Position numbers and translations under genes: made by a program. DNA of 64,000 nucleotides from JAAYAY01 sp963674575. GTDB taxonomy: Bacteria > Planctomycetota > Planctomycetia > Pirellulales > Thermoguttaceae. Below, piece after piece: positions 43,731 to 55,700 of this stretch. The stretch is taken from positions 62,001 to 126,000 of the forward strand of contig CAXXQT010000005.1 of assembly GCA_963674575.2 (NCBI GenBank), given 5' to 3'. The stretch's first letter is position 1, and the number at the start of each line of letters is the position of its first letter. The notes below the pieces were generated by a model. The model was not told where the DNA came from, searched no databases, and saw only the letters and a program-made list of their open reading frames with translations.

Positions 43731-46700
43731 CTAGCCGTCGATCCAGCCGTCGTCGAGCAGGAGGAAGTCGACCGTGTCGGAGACGTCCTTCGTGTCGGTT
43801 CCGGTGGAACGGTAGGTCTTGACCTGGTCGAAGGCAAAGGCCTCGTACAGGAGGTCCATGTCGTCGCCGTCCACCGAGTACATCTTGGCCGATTCGTCGG
43901 TCACGACCAGGTGGTCGTCGCCTTCCGTGTCGCGAAGCTTGGCGATGTCGCCCGTGCCTGGGGTGCTCGTGGCTTCCACCTTCTCGAACTTTCGAGCGGT
44001 GATCTCGAAGTCGTCGCCGCTGAAGATCGCCTTTTGCGACGTGCCCCAGAAGATTTCCTTGTCATCGCTGTCGTAGAACCGGGCGATGTCGTTGCCACCG
44101 GCGGTCGAGTAGGTCAAGACCCTCTCGAACATCTCGGTGGTCACGTCGTAATCCGCCTCGGTGCTATACATGCGGGCCGAGGTAGGCGTTCCCACGAACT
44201 TGTCCACCGAACTGGTATCGAAGATCCTCGCGTAGTCGTCGTCGCCACCGCCATCGGCGATCGCATTGACTTCACTGAAGTTCTTGGCTCGGACGTAGAA
44301 GCCCGCCCCGAACATTTTCGAGATGCCGTCACGGTGCTTGAACTTGTCGTTGCCTGCGGAATCGTGCAGTTCGGCGGTGTCCGATCCGCCCGTCGAGTAG
44401 CCGTGAGCCCAGCGGAATCCCTTGGCCCGGTGCGTGAAGCCGTCGCCTTCCATTCGCACATACTCGGGGGTGCCCATGAAGGTCTCGTTGCCGGCCGTAT
44501 CATACAGCTTGGCAACGTCGTCTCCCCCGTTCGTGGAGTAGGCGTAGACCGTCTCGAAGTTGAAGGCGGCATTCGAGTATCCCGGACCGGACATGACGGT
44601 GTTGTCGACCTTCATGACCACGGTGTCGGTTCCGGCCGAATCGCGGAGTTCCGCCACGTCGGCGCCTCCCTTGCCATCGACGGTCACGTCTTCGACGTCA
44701 CTGAGGTTGATGGTATAGCCGGTGCCTTCGAAGGTGATCTCGCTCGGAGCGGCGTAGAGGTTGTCGACTCCGCTCGTTCCGGTCAGGGTAACGATGTCGT
44801 CGCCGCCCATGCCGTCGAAGTTGATCGTCGTGATTGTCGAGGCCACGGTCTGTTCGACACCGTTCAGGATGACGGTCCAGCTCGAAGGCGTCGAGCCGGC
44901 GACGAACGAGAAGGTATCTTCGCCCGGCGTGCCGTACAGGTTGAGCACCGTGTCGTCTGTGGCCGCGGTCAGCGGCGGATCGATGACGCGGGCGTAGATG
45001 TCGATGCCGTCCACGGGGATGTGGATCGCCGAGTTGTCGGGATCTTCCACGTAGTCGCCGTCCGACATGCCCTGCCACACGACCACGTAGTGGCCGTCGG
45101 CATCCATGGACACGTCCGAGTGACGCTGGTCTTCGGCGATGATGGCGTTCACGCGGAACTCGCCGAGGGGCTGCGTTTCGCCGGAAACCACGAAGAGCGA
45201 ACCGTCCGCGTTATACATCTTGGCGAAGATTCCGTAGAGTTCGCCCTGGTCGCCTTCCTGGTCGAAGCTCGACCAGGTGACCACGAAATCGCCGTCGGAG
45301 TCCATCCCCACGGACGGCTCGAACTGGTAGCCCGTGGTGAAGTCGTTCACCTGGAACTCGTTGCTCAGGGCGGCGCCCGTGCTGCTGTAGCGGCGAGCGT
45401 AGATGCCGTAGCCGCCGAAGGCGTCCTGGCCGAAGCTCTGCCAGGCGATCACGAAGTTACCCGCGTCGTCCATGGCGATGCGAGCCTTCTCCTGCTTGTC
45501 GGTCTCGTACTGGTTGACCTGGAACTCGCTGCCCACCTTGGCGCCGGAGGCGTTGAACCGCTGGGCGAACACGCCCATGGAGCCGTTGTCCTGTTCGGCC
45601 GCGGCCCAGGTGATGGCGAAGTCGCCGTCCTCGTCCATGGCCACGTCGGGATCGGCCTGGTTGTTGGCGGTCGTCGCATTGACGAGGATCTCGTCGGTCG
45701 TGGCCTTGCCGTTGAGGGCGAAGCGGCGAGCGATGACGCCGCCCTGGTCCTGGCTGAGCCACGTGACGACGAACTCGCCGCTGTTGTTCATGGCCACGGC
45801 CGGATCGGACTGGGTTCCGTCCTGGGTCATGTTGACCGAGAGCTGGTCGCCGTTGGGATTGCCGTAGGCGTCGAAGACCCGCGCGAAGATCCCGTAGTTG
45901 TCGTACTCGTCGGCGGCGTATTCGGCTTTGTTTTCGCCTTCGCCTTCGCCTTCCCAGACCACGACGAAATTGCCGTATTCGTCGATGGCCACGTCGGGAT
46001 TGCTCTGGGGGCCGTCGGTGTAGCTCGTCACGAGGATCTCGCCGGTGAGCGGCTCGCCGTAGCGGTCGAACATGCGGGCGTAGACGTTCGTGTAGATGAT
46101 CTCCTGGTCGGCGAGGTCGACGATGGGTTCGCCGTCGTCGTCGAGGGCGGGATCGTTGTCGCTGGTCCAGACGACCACGTAGGTTCCGTCGGGGGCGCGG
46201 GCCACGGCCGGTTCCGTATCGTCCTGCGGGGTCGCTTCGTCGTCGTCGTCGTCCACGCCGTCGTTCGTCGTGTCGTTGACGACCTCGTCCGAATCGTCCA
46301 GGCCGGGAGTGCCCGGATCGGGCAGGGCGCCGGTCGAACTGGCCACGGTGAAGGTGACGCTGTAGGGGCTTCCTTCGGTTCCGTCGTAGTCACCGTCGAG
46401 GCGGTTTTCGAAGATGTCCTCGATCGAATCGCGGATCGTGAGCACGTAGGTTCCGTAGGCCAGCGGCTGGGCGCCGGAAACGTCCGGCTGGTCGTCCATG
46501 GTCAGGACCGCTTCGTACTTGTTCGTCGCGTCGTTCAGAATGAACTGAATCTGGTAGACGCCGTCGGGAATCACTTCTCCGTCCCGCGTCAGGACCCAGT
46601 TGTTCGGATTGAGGACGCTTTCCGATCCGGCGTCGTCGTTGAACGTGCTGAGGTTCTCGCCGAAGTAGATCGCCAGGGCGCTGACCTCGGTGTCGAAGGT

Positions 46701-49700
46701 CGTTCCGTTGATGAGGCGTGCCATTTCGGCCGTGCCGTCGTCGACGACCATGGCCTGGATTCCGGTCACCGTGGGGCCGGCGGTGTCGTCCTGGAGGACG
46801 ATCCGCTGGCCGTACACGCTCTGCGCGCTCTCGGCCCCGGCGCCGCTCCACACGATCATGTAGTCGCCCGCGTCGTCCATGGCGATGCTGGGATAACGCT
46901 GGTCGCCCGAGGTGGTCGAGTTCACGGTGAACTCGCCGCCCACCTCGCCGTTGGTGCCGTAGGCGGTCGCATTGGCCAGCGTGATCTTGTCGTTGCTGGC
47001 GTAACGCTGGGCCAGGATGTCGAAGCCGGCGGGCGTGTTGCTTTCCCAGGTGATCACGAAATCACCGTCTGCGTCGGCGGCAACTCGCGAGTACTGCTGT
47101 TCGCCGGCCGTGCTCGTGTTGACCTGGAACACCTCGCCGACGGGAGCCGCGGCGGCGTCGTACCGTGCGGCGTAGATGCCGTCGGTATCCTGAGCGCCCA
47201 CTCCGCTGCCGGTGGTGGCAAGATCGGGAGCGTCGTTCGTCCACGTGATCACGAAGTCGCCGTCCGCGTCGACAGCCACCGACGACCACATCTGGTCGTT
47301 CGTCTGGTTGTCCGCGAGCACCGTCACGCCGTCGAGCGGGTCGATGGTGTTGGCGTTGACGAGGAATTCCGAACTCGTCGATTGGGCGATCGCGTCGATC
47401 CAGTCGGCGAAGGCGGAGATTCGGGTGTAGAGACCCACGTCACCGTAGCTGATGTTGGTGGGAATGTCGTCGGAGTCGGCACTCACGTACTCGGAGCCGC
47501 CGCTGACCACGCCGGCAATGACGCCGTTGATCAGGGCCGGGCCGCCCGAGTCGCCGTGGGCCGGATCCGCTTCGCGGATTCCCAGTCCCAGGTCGTGGTA
47601 GCCAATCGCCATTCCGAGGGCGTCGTTTTCAGGCAGGCCGCTATCGAAGTCATAGACAAGGACCTTGCCCGATGGGAGGTCGATCGTGCCGCCGCCATTC
47701 AGGTAGAAGTTGCCCAGGTCGATGCCGTTGAGCGACTCGCCGTAAGCCTCGAATTCGTTGTAGCCGATGCGTTTTGCTTCATCGGTGATCGTGAGGTCTT
47801 CGAGTCCCTGGCCCGCGGCTCCGTAGCCGACGATCGTGAATTCCTGCCCCAGTTCGTTGGAACCGCGGTAGATGTCGTACCGGTCGGCCTCGATGGGAGC
47901 TTCTTCCGGCAGGACGATGATGGCGAGGTCGTTGCCGTCGTAGATGTCGCCGGTCCACTCCTGGTGCATGTAGATCACGCTGGCCGTCATGACGACGCGG
48001 CCCGAATCCGGCAGATCGAAGTACACTTCCACGCTGGTCAGCGGGGTGCCGGTGCCGGTGCCGTCGTCGACGACGTGGGCTGCGGTGACAATGTGGCGCC
48101 CCGTGTAGAGCAACGCCCCTGAGCCGTAGCCTCCGCCCGGCATCACCACCTGCACGACTCCGTCGTAGCCCGTGCCTTCGGGAACGATGTGGTTCATCGG
48201 ATCGTCGGTCGTGACCACTCGTGCCGTGCCGGGGTTCAACTGCGAAATGCCGTTGGTGCTGTAGAGCGTGCCGTCCAGGTCGAGGAAGGCGTCGTTGCTC
48301 ACGAACTGCTTCGCGTAGATGTTGCTCTCGTTGGCCGCGTCGCCGTCCTGGCCGTAGCTTGTCCAGGAGATGACGAACGTGCCGTCCGAGTCCATGCCGA
48401 TGCTGGGCCAAACCTGGTTGTTGTCCGTCGTGTCGTTGACGAGGAACTCGCCCGTGTCGCCTTCGGCCAGGGTCGTGGCCTTGATGCGGGCCCCGGAATC
48501 GCCGGTGATCACGCTGTCGACCACGGTGATTTGCGGTTGGTCGTTCAGCCCCTCGCGACCGAGGAAGCGGATGCCCAGGTTGTTCAGGTCGATGGCTTCG
48601 ACCTCGACGTCCAGGCCGATCGCCTGCAGTTCGGCTTCCACCGTTTCCGCGACGGCGAAGGGGTTGCCGCTGTAGGTGATGGCGCCGGTCACGGCGCCCT
48701 GGAAGCTGAGTTTGAAGGTGCCCACCGGATCGCCGGTGAAGGTGACGATCTGGTACTCGTGGGTGCCGCCGATGAATTCGCCTTCGGCGCTGAACCGCTG
48801 GGCATAGATGCCGTAGCCGGATTCGTCTTCGTCTTGTCCGACACTCTGCCAGGTGATCACGAAGTCGCCGTCCACGTCCATGGCCACGCTGCTGTAGCGT
48901 TGGACGTCGTCCGTTTCGGAGTTGACCAGGAAGGCGTCGCCGAGCGGGTTGCCGGCCGAATCGAAGCGTCGGGCGTAGATGTCCCAGCTCGTTTCCGAGT
49001 CCTGCTGCGACCAGGTGACGACGAAGTCGCCGTCGCCGTCCATGGCCACCGAGGCGTAGTCCGCCGTCTCGTTCGAGGTGACGAGAACGTCGTCGAGCGT
49101 CTCGTAGCTCGACACGCGCTCGTTGTCCTCTTCCGTCCAGGTCACGTGGGTGATCTGGGCGTAGATGCCGGTTTGGCCGGAAATCTCGCTGGTCCAGACC
49201 GTGACCGTATCGCCGTCGGCGTCGCTGGCCACCGCCTGGGTCCCGTAAGGCGCGGTGAACTCGGCGTTCGAGCCCTGGCTGATCAGTTCCTCGCCCAGGC
49301 CCGTGGCGGTCGAGAGGTTCAACAGGTTGAAGGTCCACGAGATCGAGGCCCCGTCGGGATTCGCGCCGGTGGCTCCGAGCGGGTTGCCGACCTTGTCCTC
49401 GACCGAGTTGAGCACGGTCAGTTCGTACTGGCCGTCCTCGAGGGCTTCCACGCCGGAGGCGCTTCCGTTGGCGTCGAGGGTCAGGACCGCTTCCCACTTG
49501 TTCGTCTCGGGATTGAGAGCGAACTCGATGTCGGTGATCACGTTGCTCAGGAGCGTTCCGTCGTGCACGAGGCGGTAGTTCGAGACGTTCGTCACGCTGG
49601 CCGAACCGGTGGTGGACATTTCTTCGTCGAAGACGACGACCAACTGGGTCAGCGGACCGGTGATCTGATCGCCGTCGGAGATCGACAGGCCGCTCGGGGC

Positions 49701-52700
49701 GACCAGGTCGCTGACGATCGGGCCGATCGTGTCGGCGCTCTGGTTGTAGCGGCGGACGAAGATGCCCTGCTGGTCGCCCACGCCCCGGCCGCTCCAGGCC
49801 ACGACATAATCGCCGTCCGGCTCCATGCCGATCGAGGCGAACTGCTGGACGCCGCCCTCGGTGATGTTGACCCGAGACTGGACGCTGGTGGCGACGGAGG
49901 TGGAGTTGTAGTGGCGGACCCACACACCCTCCTGGTCCTCGTCGCTGTAAAGCGCGCCGTTGTTCGGATCGAGCGGATCGGGCTCGGCCCCGTTGCCGTT
50001 GAAGACGATCGAGAAGTCGCCGTCGGCGTCGATGCCCACCGAGGGATTGACCTGCTGGCCCGTGAACTGGGCCATGTTCACCTGGTCGCTGCCGGTGGCG
50101 GCGCCGGTGGCGTCGAACTGCTGATAGAAGACGTCGTAGTCCGTGCCGGTGTAGCTTTCCCAGACGATGATGAAGCCGTCCTGGTCGTCCACGGCGACCT
50201 GCGGGTTGCGGGCCACACGCTCGGTGTCGGCGCCGCCGGCGCCGACGCCCGTGTCCGCGGCGAACTCGGTGGCAAGGGGGTTGCCGTCCGCGTCGAACTG
50301 GCGGGCCGCGATGACCGTGTCGGTGACGACGCCGTTCTGCTGGGTCGTGACCACTTCCCAACTCACCACGAAGGCGCCCGTGGCGCCGCTCATGCCGACC
50401 GAGGGGTTGATCTCGAAGCTGCCGTCCGCGGGCGGGCTGATGCCCGGCAGGCTCTGGCCGTTGATCAGGAACTCGTTGCCCCGAGCCTGGCCGTCCTTGT
50501 TGTACAACTGGCCGTAGATGTCGTTCGAGTAGCCGATCTCCTTGCCACCGGTGGCCCACACGACCACGAAGTTCCCCGCGTTGTCCATGGCCACCGAGGG
50601 GTTGACCTGGTCCAACTGGGTCGTCGTGTTCACGCGGAATTCCACGTCGTCCAGCGGCGTGCCGACCGAGCTGAAGCGGCGTGCGTAGACGTCGTAGCTG
50701 CCGTCGACGCTCGAATTCTCGCTCTGCCACACGACCACCAGGTCGCCATCGGCGTCGATGGCCACGGCCGGATTGGTCTGATCGCCGATCGTGATCGTGT
50801 TGACCAGGATCTCGTCGGTGAGGGGCTCGTCTTCGCGATTGTAGAGTCGCATGTAGACGCCTGCGCCCGTGCCGTCGGTGGGATCGTCGGCGCCGTAGCG
50901 GATCCAGACGACGGCGTAGTCGCCGTCATGGTCGACGGCCAGGGTCGCGCTGGAGGTTTCGCGAGCTGTTCCCGTGCCGAGAGCCTCGGAGAACACGTCT
51001 CGGTAGACGGTTTCGTCGTTGACGCGATACTCGGCACCCACGCTGGCGCCGGTCGAACTGTTCGAGACGTTGAAGGAGAACTGGTAGCCCGGCTGGGTCG
51101 TGGTGGTGGGGTTCGAGCCCGGAACGCCGTCGCGATCGCCGTCCAGGGCGTTGACGTTGTCGGTGATCACCGAACTTGCCGTGAGCAGGTACTCGCCGGC
51201 GGCCAGCGGAACGGCGCTGGAGGCGAGGGTGATTTCCGCCTCGTACTTGCGAGTGGCCGCGTTGAAGTGGAAGTCGACGCTCTCGATGGCGCCGGTCAGT
51301 TCGGCTCCGTTCCGCTCCAAGGCCCAATTCGAGACTTCCTCGACGCTCGACATGCCCTTGAGCGACATCGATTCGCCGAACACGACGACCAGCGTGTCGG
51401 TGGTGGTGGCAATCACGTCGCCCTCGAGCAGACGGGTGCCGTCCGTGAGCTGAACGTCGGTGACGATCGGCGGATCGTTGTCCTGGAGGATGAGGGTCGA
51501 ATTGCTGGCCAGGACGTAAACGTCGGTCTGGCCGTCGATGTTGTTGCCCGCATCGTCGCGGCTGACGCCGGTGAAGGCCACGTAGTAGTTGCCCACACCG
51601 TCGCTTGCCACGGACGGAATGGCCTGATCGCCTTCGGTGGTCATGTTGACGCGGCTTTCGGAACCGATCCGGTCTCCCGTCGCCTCGAATCGCTGGAGGA
51701 AGACGCCGGAGCCGGAAAGGTCCTCATGCTCGGTCTGATTTCCGAACCCGCTCCAGGTGACGACGAATTCTCCCTGGTGATCCATGGCCACCGAGGAGTA
51801 GGTCTGATTGCCGACCGAGGTCGTGTTGACGCGGAATTCGGTTTCGGCGACGGCACTGCGTTCGAAGATCAGGGTCCACTGCTCGAGGAGTCCCGAGCGG
51901 TCGTTGCCGTTCGTGTCCTCCACGCGCAGGGTCCACAGGCCGTTGACGTTTTCGCCGTTGAAGGTGGCGAGACTGCCCGTCGGCTGGAACGTGCCGGCGA
52001 AGGGCGGGACGGCTCCGTTGTCCGCGTCGGTGATGGCCACCGTGGCGGCGTCGTCGAACAGGGTGCCCGAGAAGTCGGAACCCGTTGGCAGGCTGCCGTT
52101 CAGGTAGTTGCTGGGAACGTTGGTGAACAGCTCGACCTCGGTTCCGTCCGGGCTGACCAGGGTCACCGTGAGATCGGAAGGATAGTCGTGGCTGAGTTCA
52201 ATCTGAACGTTCACATCGGTGATGATCGCGTTGCTCGACACGTTCAGCGTGGCCTCGGCCGTACCCGTGTCCGGAACGGCCATGGCCGGGCTGCTCGACA
52301 CGTAGAGGGTCGAGTCGGAGCGGTTGAACAGTCGTCCGTAGACGCCCCATCCGCTGCCGTCCTGGCCCGAGGCGGACCAGGTGACGACGTACTGGTCGCC
52401 GGCGAGGTTCATCGAGATGTCGGGATAACGCTGGTCGCCGGCGAGGGTCTGGTTGGCAACCACTTCGCCGCCGAGGGGGCCGCCCACGGCCGTTCCGTCG
52501 GAGTAGAAGTCGCGGACGATGATGTCGTCGCTGATGCCGTTCTGGTCGCTCGTCCACGCGACGGTGAAGTTGCCTTCGCCGTCCATGGCCACGTTGGAGA
52601 ACTGCTGGTTGCCGGCTTCGGTGACGTTCACCTGGAACTCGGTGCCCATGGACTGGCCGAAGGAGTCGTAACGGCGAGCGTAAACGCCGTAGCCGGAGCC

Positions 52701-55700
52701 CAGTTGGCCGTTGTCTTCCTGTCCGTAGCTGGACCAGGTGATGACGAAGTCGCCTTCCACGTCCATGGCCACGTTGGACCACTTCTGGGAATCGGATGTG
52801 TAGGCATTGACCCGGAACGCGTCGGTGACCTCGGTGGCCGCGTCCGATCCGCCCTTGAAGATGATGTTGCCGATCTCGTCCACACCGGCCACTTCGCCCA
52901 GCGAATTGAAACGTCGGGCGTAAACATCGGCGTCGCCGTCGCGGTAGTTCGTCCAGGTGACGACGAAGTCGCCGTCGGCGTCGATGGCCACGGTGGCGTT
53001 CGACTGGGTGTCCTGGGCGAAGTCCTCAAAGCCCGGCAGGACGTTGGAACTGGGCGTGACGGGCAGGACCGGGAACGCGTCTTCGACCACGAGCGGCTCG
53101 TTGTCGGCGCCGAGGATGGGCTCGCCCGTCTGGTTGTCCACGATGGGCAGATCAGCCGGGGTGCCGTCGGCGTCGTAGAGGCGGTAGAAGATCTTCTCCA
53201 GGTCGCTCTGGGCGGCGTCGGTGGCCGTCCACACGACGACATACTGTCCATCGGCGTCGGCGGCGATGGCGCCGGGAGACTCGGGATCGGTGTGTCCGTT
53301 GCTCAGGAGGCTTCCCGTCGACGAATCGCCCGTGACCGGTTCATCCTTCCGCTCGGTCGTCTGGATGGTGAAGCTCCGTTGGAAGTCGGCGCCCTCGGGG
53401 AGGTAGCCCGTGTGGTAGAGCGTGTTGCCGGCCGTGTCGCGCAGACCGCTGTTGCCCGCGCTGGTCGAGGAGCCGTCCACGGCCGCCAGGGCCTGGAAGG
53501 TGTACGTGCCGTCACGCAAGGGCTGGGCCCCCGCAACGTCGGAATCGCCGTCGAGGGTGATGACCGCTTCCCACTTGTTGGACGGAATCGGATCGAGGTC
53601 GTAGGCCTCTCCCGTGAGGGGATCGGTTTGCCCGGCCAACTCGGCGGCCTTGCTCAGGCCGAAGGCCACGTTGATCACGCCGTCCTCCACTTCGACGCCG
53701 TTGGCCGAGAGGATGAAGTTCGCCGTGTTGAGGATGCTGTCGGCGTCCGCAGCGGGGTCTCCGGAGAGCATCTGCTCGTCGAAGGTGATTACGACGTACT
53801 GCATTTCGGTTTGCAGGACGGCGGCGTCTTCCAGCGAATCGCCTTCTCCCGACGCCCAGTCGGTGACGCGAGGTCCGGCCGTATCGGTTTCTTCGTCGAA
53901 ACGGCGGTAGTAGATGTTGGTGTTCGCCGTGCCGGTATCGCTGGTCACGTATCCGGCGTTACGGTAGTTTTCGATCTGGGTGTACAGGGTCACAAAGTCC
54001 CCGTCCGGTTCCATGCCGATCGACGCGAGGGTCTGCTGCGTGCCGGCGGTGCCGTAGGTCTCGCCTTCGATGGTCGGGCCCACGGCCGGGCCGTCCACCC
54101 AGTCGATCGTGACGTTGCCGTTGGCGTCGACCGAGAAACCACCGCGTTCGGTCGCGCTGGCGATGATCTCGACCTCGAAGGCCGTATCGTGGGCGGAACC
54201 CTGGAACTCGATCTCGTAGAGGATGTTTCGGAAGCCGTTGACGAGATAGACGCCGCCGTTGACTTCGTCGTACATCGTTTCATCGATGGCGTCGATGTCC
54301 CAGTCGCTGGCGGTTCGATCGAAGATCTCATCGGGCTCCACTTCGCGGAGGTCGATGGTGCCTTCCTCTTCCTGCCAGGCCGAACCGAGAAGGGTCATTC
54401 CTTCGAGGGCCGTTTCGATGTTCTGGCGGGTTCCCTCGATGTTCAGGGGCTGGCCCATGCCGTTCGAGGCGATGTCGACGATGGCCGTTTCCACTTCACC
54501 CGTTTCCACGTTCGTGACCTGAATGGTGAACGTGCCTCGCTCCGCCTGGTACCAGCGGCTGTCCGACACGCTGTACTGCATGGGGACTTCGAGGTAATAG
54601 CGCTGGTTTTCGCCGTCGCGATAGGAGTTGACGACGCTGTCGGAGTAGAGAGGTGCAATCTGCGAGCTGAGGGTCGGATCCGTATCCCACTGGGAGAGCA
54701 GAATGCCGTTCGCCTCGCCGCGGAGTTGGCCGACGGTGGATTCCAGGATGGCGCGGAGCCGTCCCAGTTCGGCCTCGGTCGCTCCCAGTTCCGTGGCGCG
54801 GAACAGGACCTGGTCGATGGCCCCGTCCACGTCGCCGTTGCTGCCGAGCATGTTGGTGATCATGCCGACCGGGACGCCTTCCTGGCCGCGTTCGTACACG
54901 TCGAACGGATCGAAGTAGATCCAGAGGTCCTCGTTCTTCGCCTGGCCCATGATGTCGCTGAAGTAGCCGGCGACCATTTCCACGTTGACCGAAACGTCCG
55001 GGCCGAATCCCTCGTAAATGATGGAGAGATCGCCGTCGGCGTCGATGGCGGGCTGGGCCGTGGACTGATCGTAGGGCCAGAGGGTCGACTCGGTGAGATC
55101 CGTGGTCGAACTGTTGACGCGGAACTCGGAGCGGATCTCGACGGCGGAGTTGTTCGGCTGGCCCGTGCTGTCATAGAGCGCGAACTGGCGGGCATGCACG
55201 CCCAGATTGGTCGTGCCCGCGTCCGTATCGAACATCCCCTGCCAGGTGATGATGTAGTTGTCGTCGTCGTCGAAGGCGGCCATGGAACTGCCGCCGGTGC
55301 CGACGCTGAACTCGCCCACGATCTGGTTGCCCGTCGAGTCGAACACCTTGGCGCGGACGTCCGCCGTGTAGTTCTGCCCCATGGCATACTCGACATCGCC
55401 CGTCGAACTCCAGGTGATGATGAAGTTGCCCGTGTTGCTCAGGGCGACGTGCGGCGCGAACTGGATGTCCGTCGTTTCGGCGTTCACCTGGAACTCGTTG
55501 CCCACACGCTGGCCGTCCTGGTTGAACCGCTGCACGGAAATCTGGTTGAAGTAGCTGAGCAACTGTCCGCCGTTGGCCCAGGCCACGACGAAGTTGCCCG
55601 ACTCGTCCATGGCCACCGTGGGGTCGAACTGCGGGTTCGAGGTGTCCTGGTTCACGGCGATCGTGTACATGTCGACGTCCATGTCGACGGTCGTCACGGT

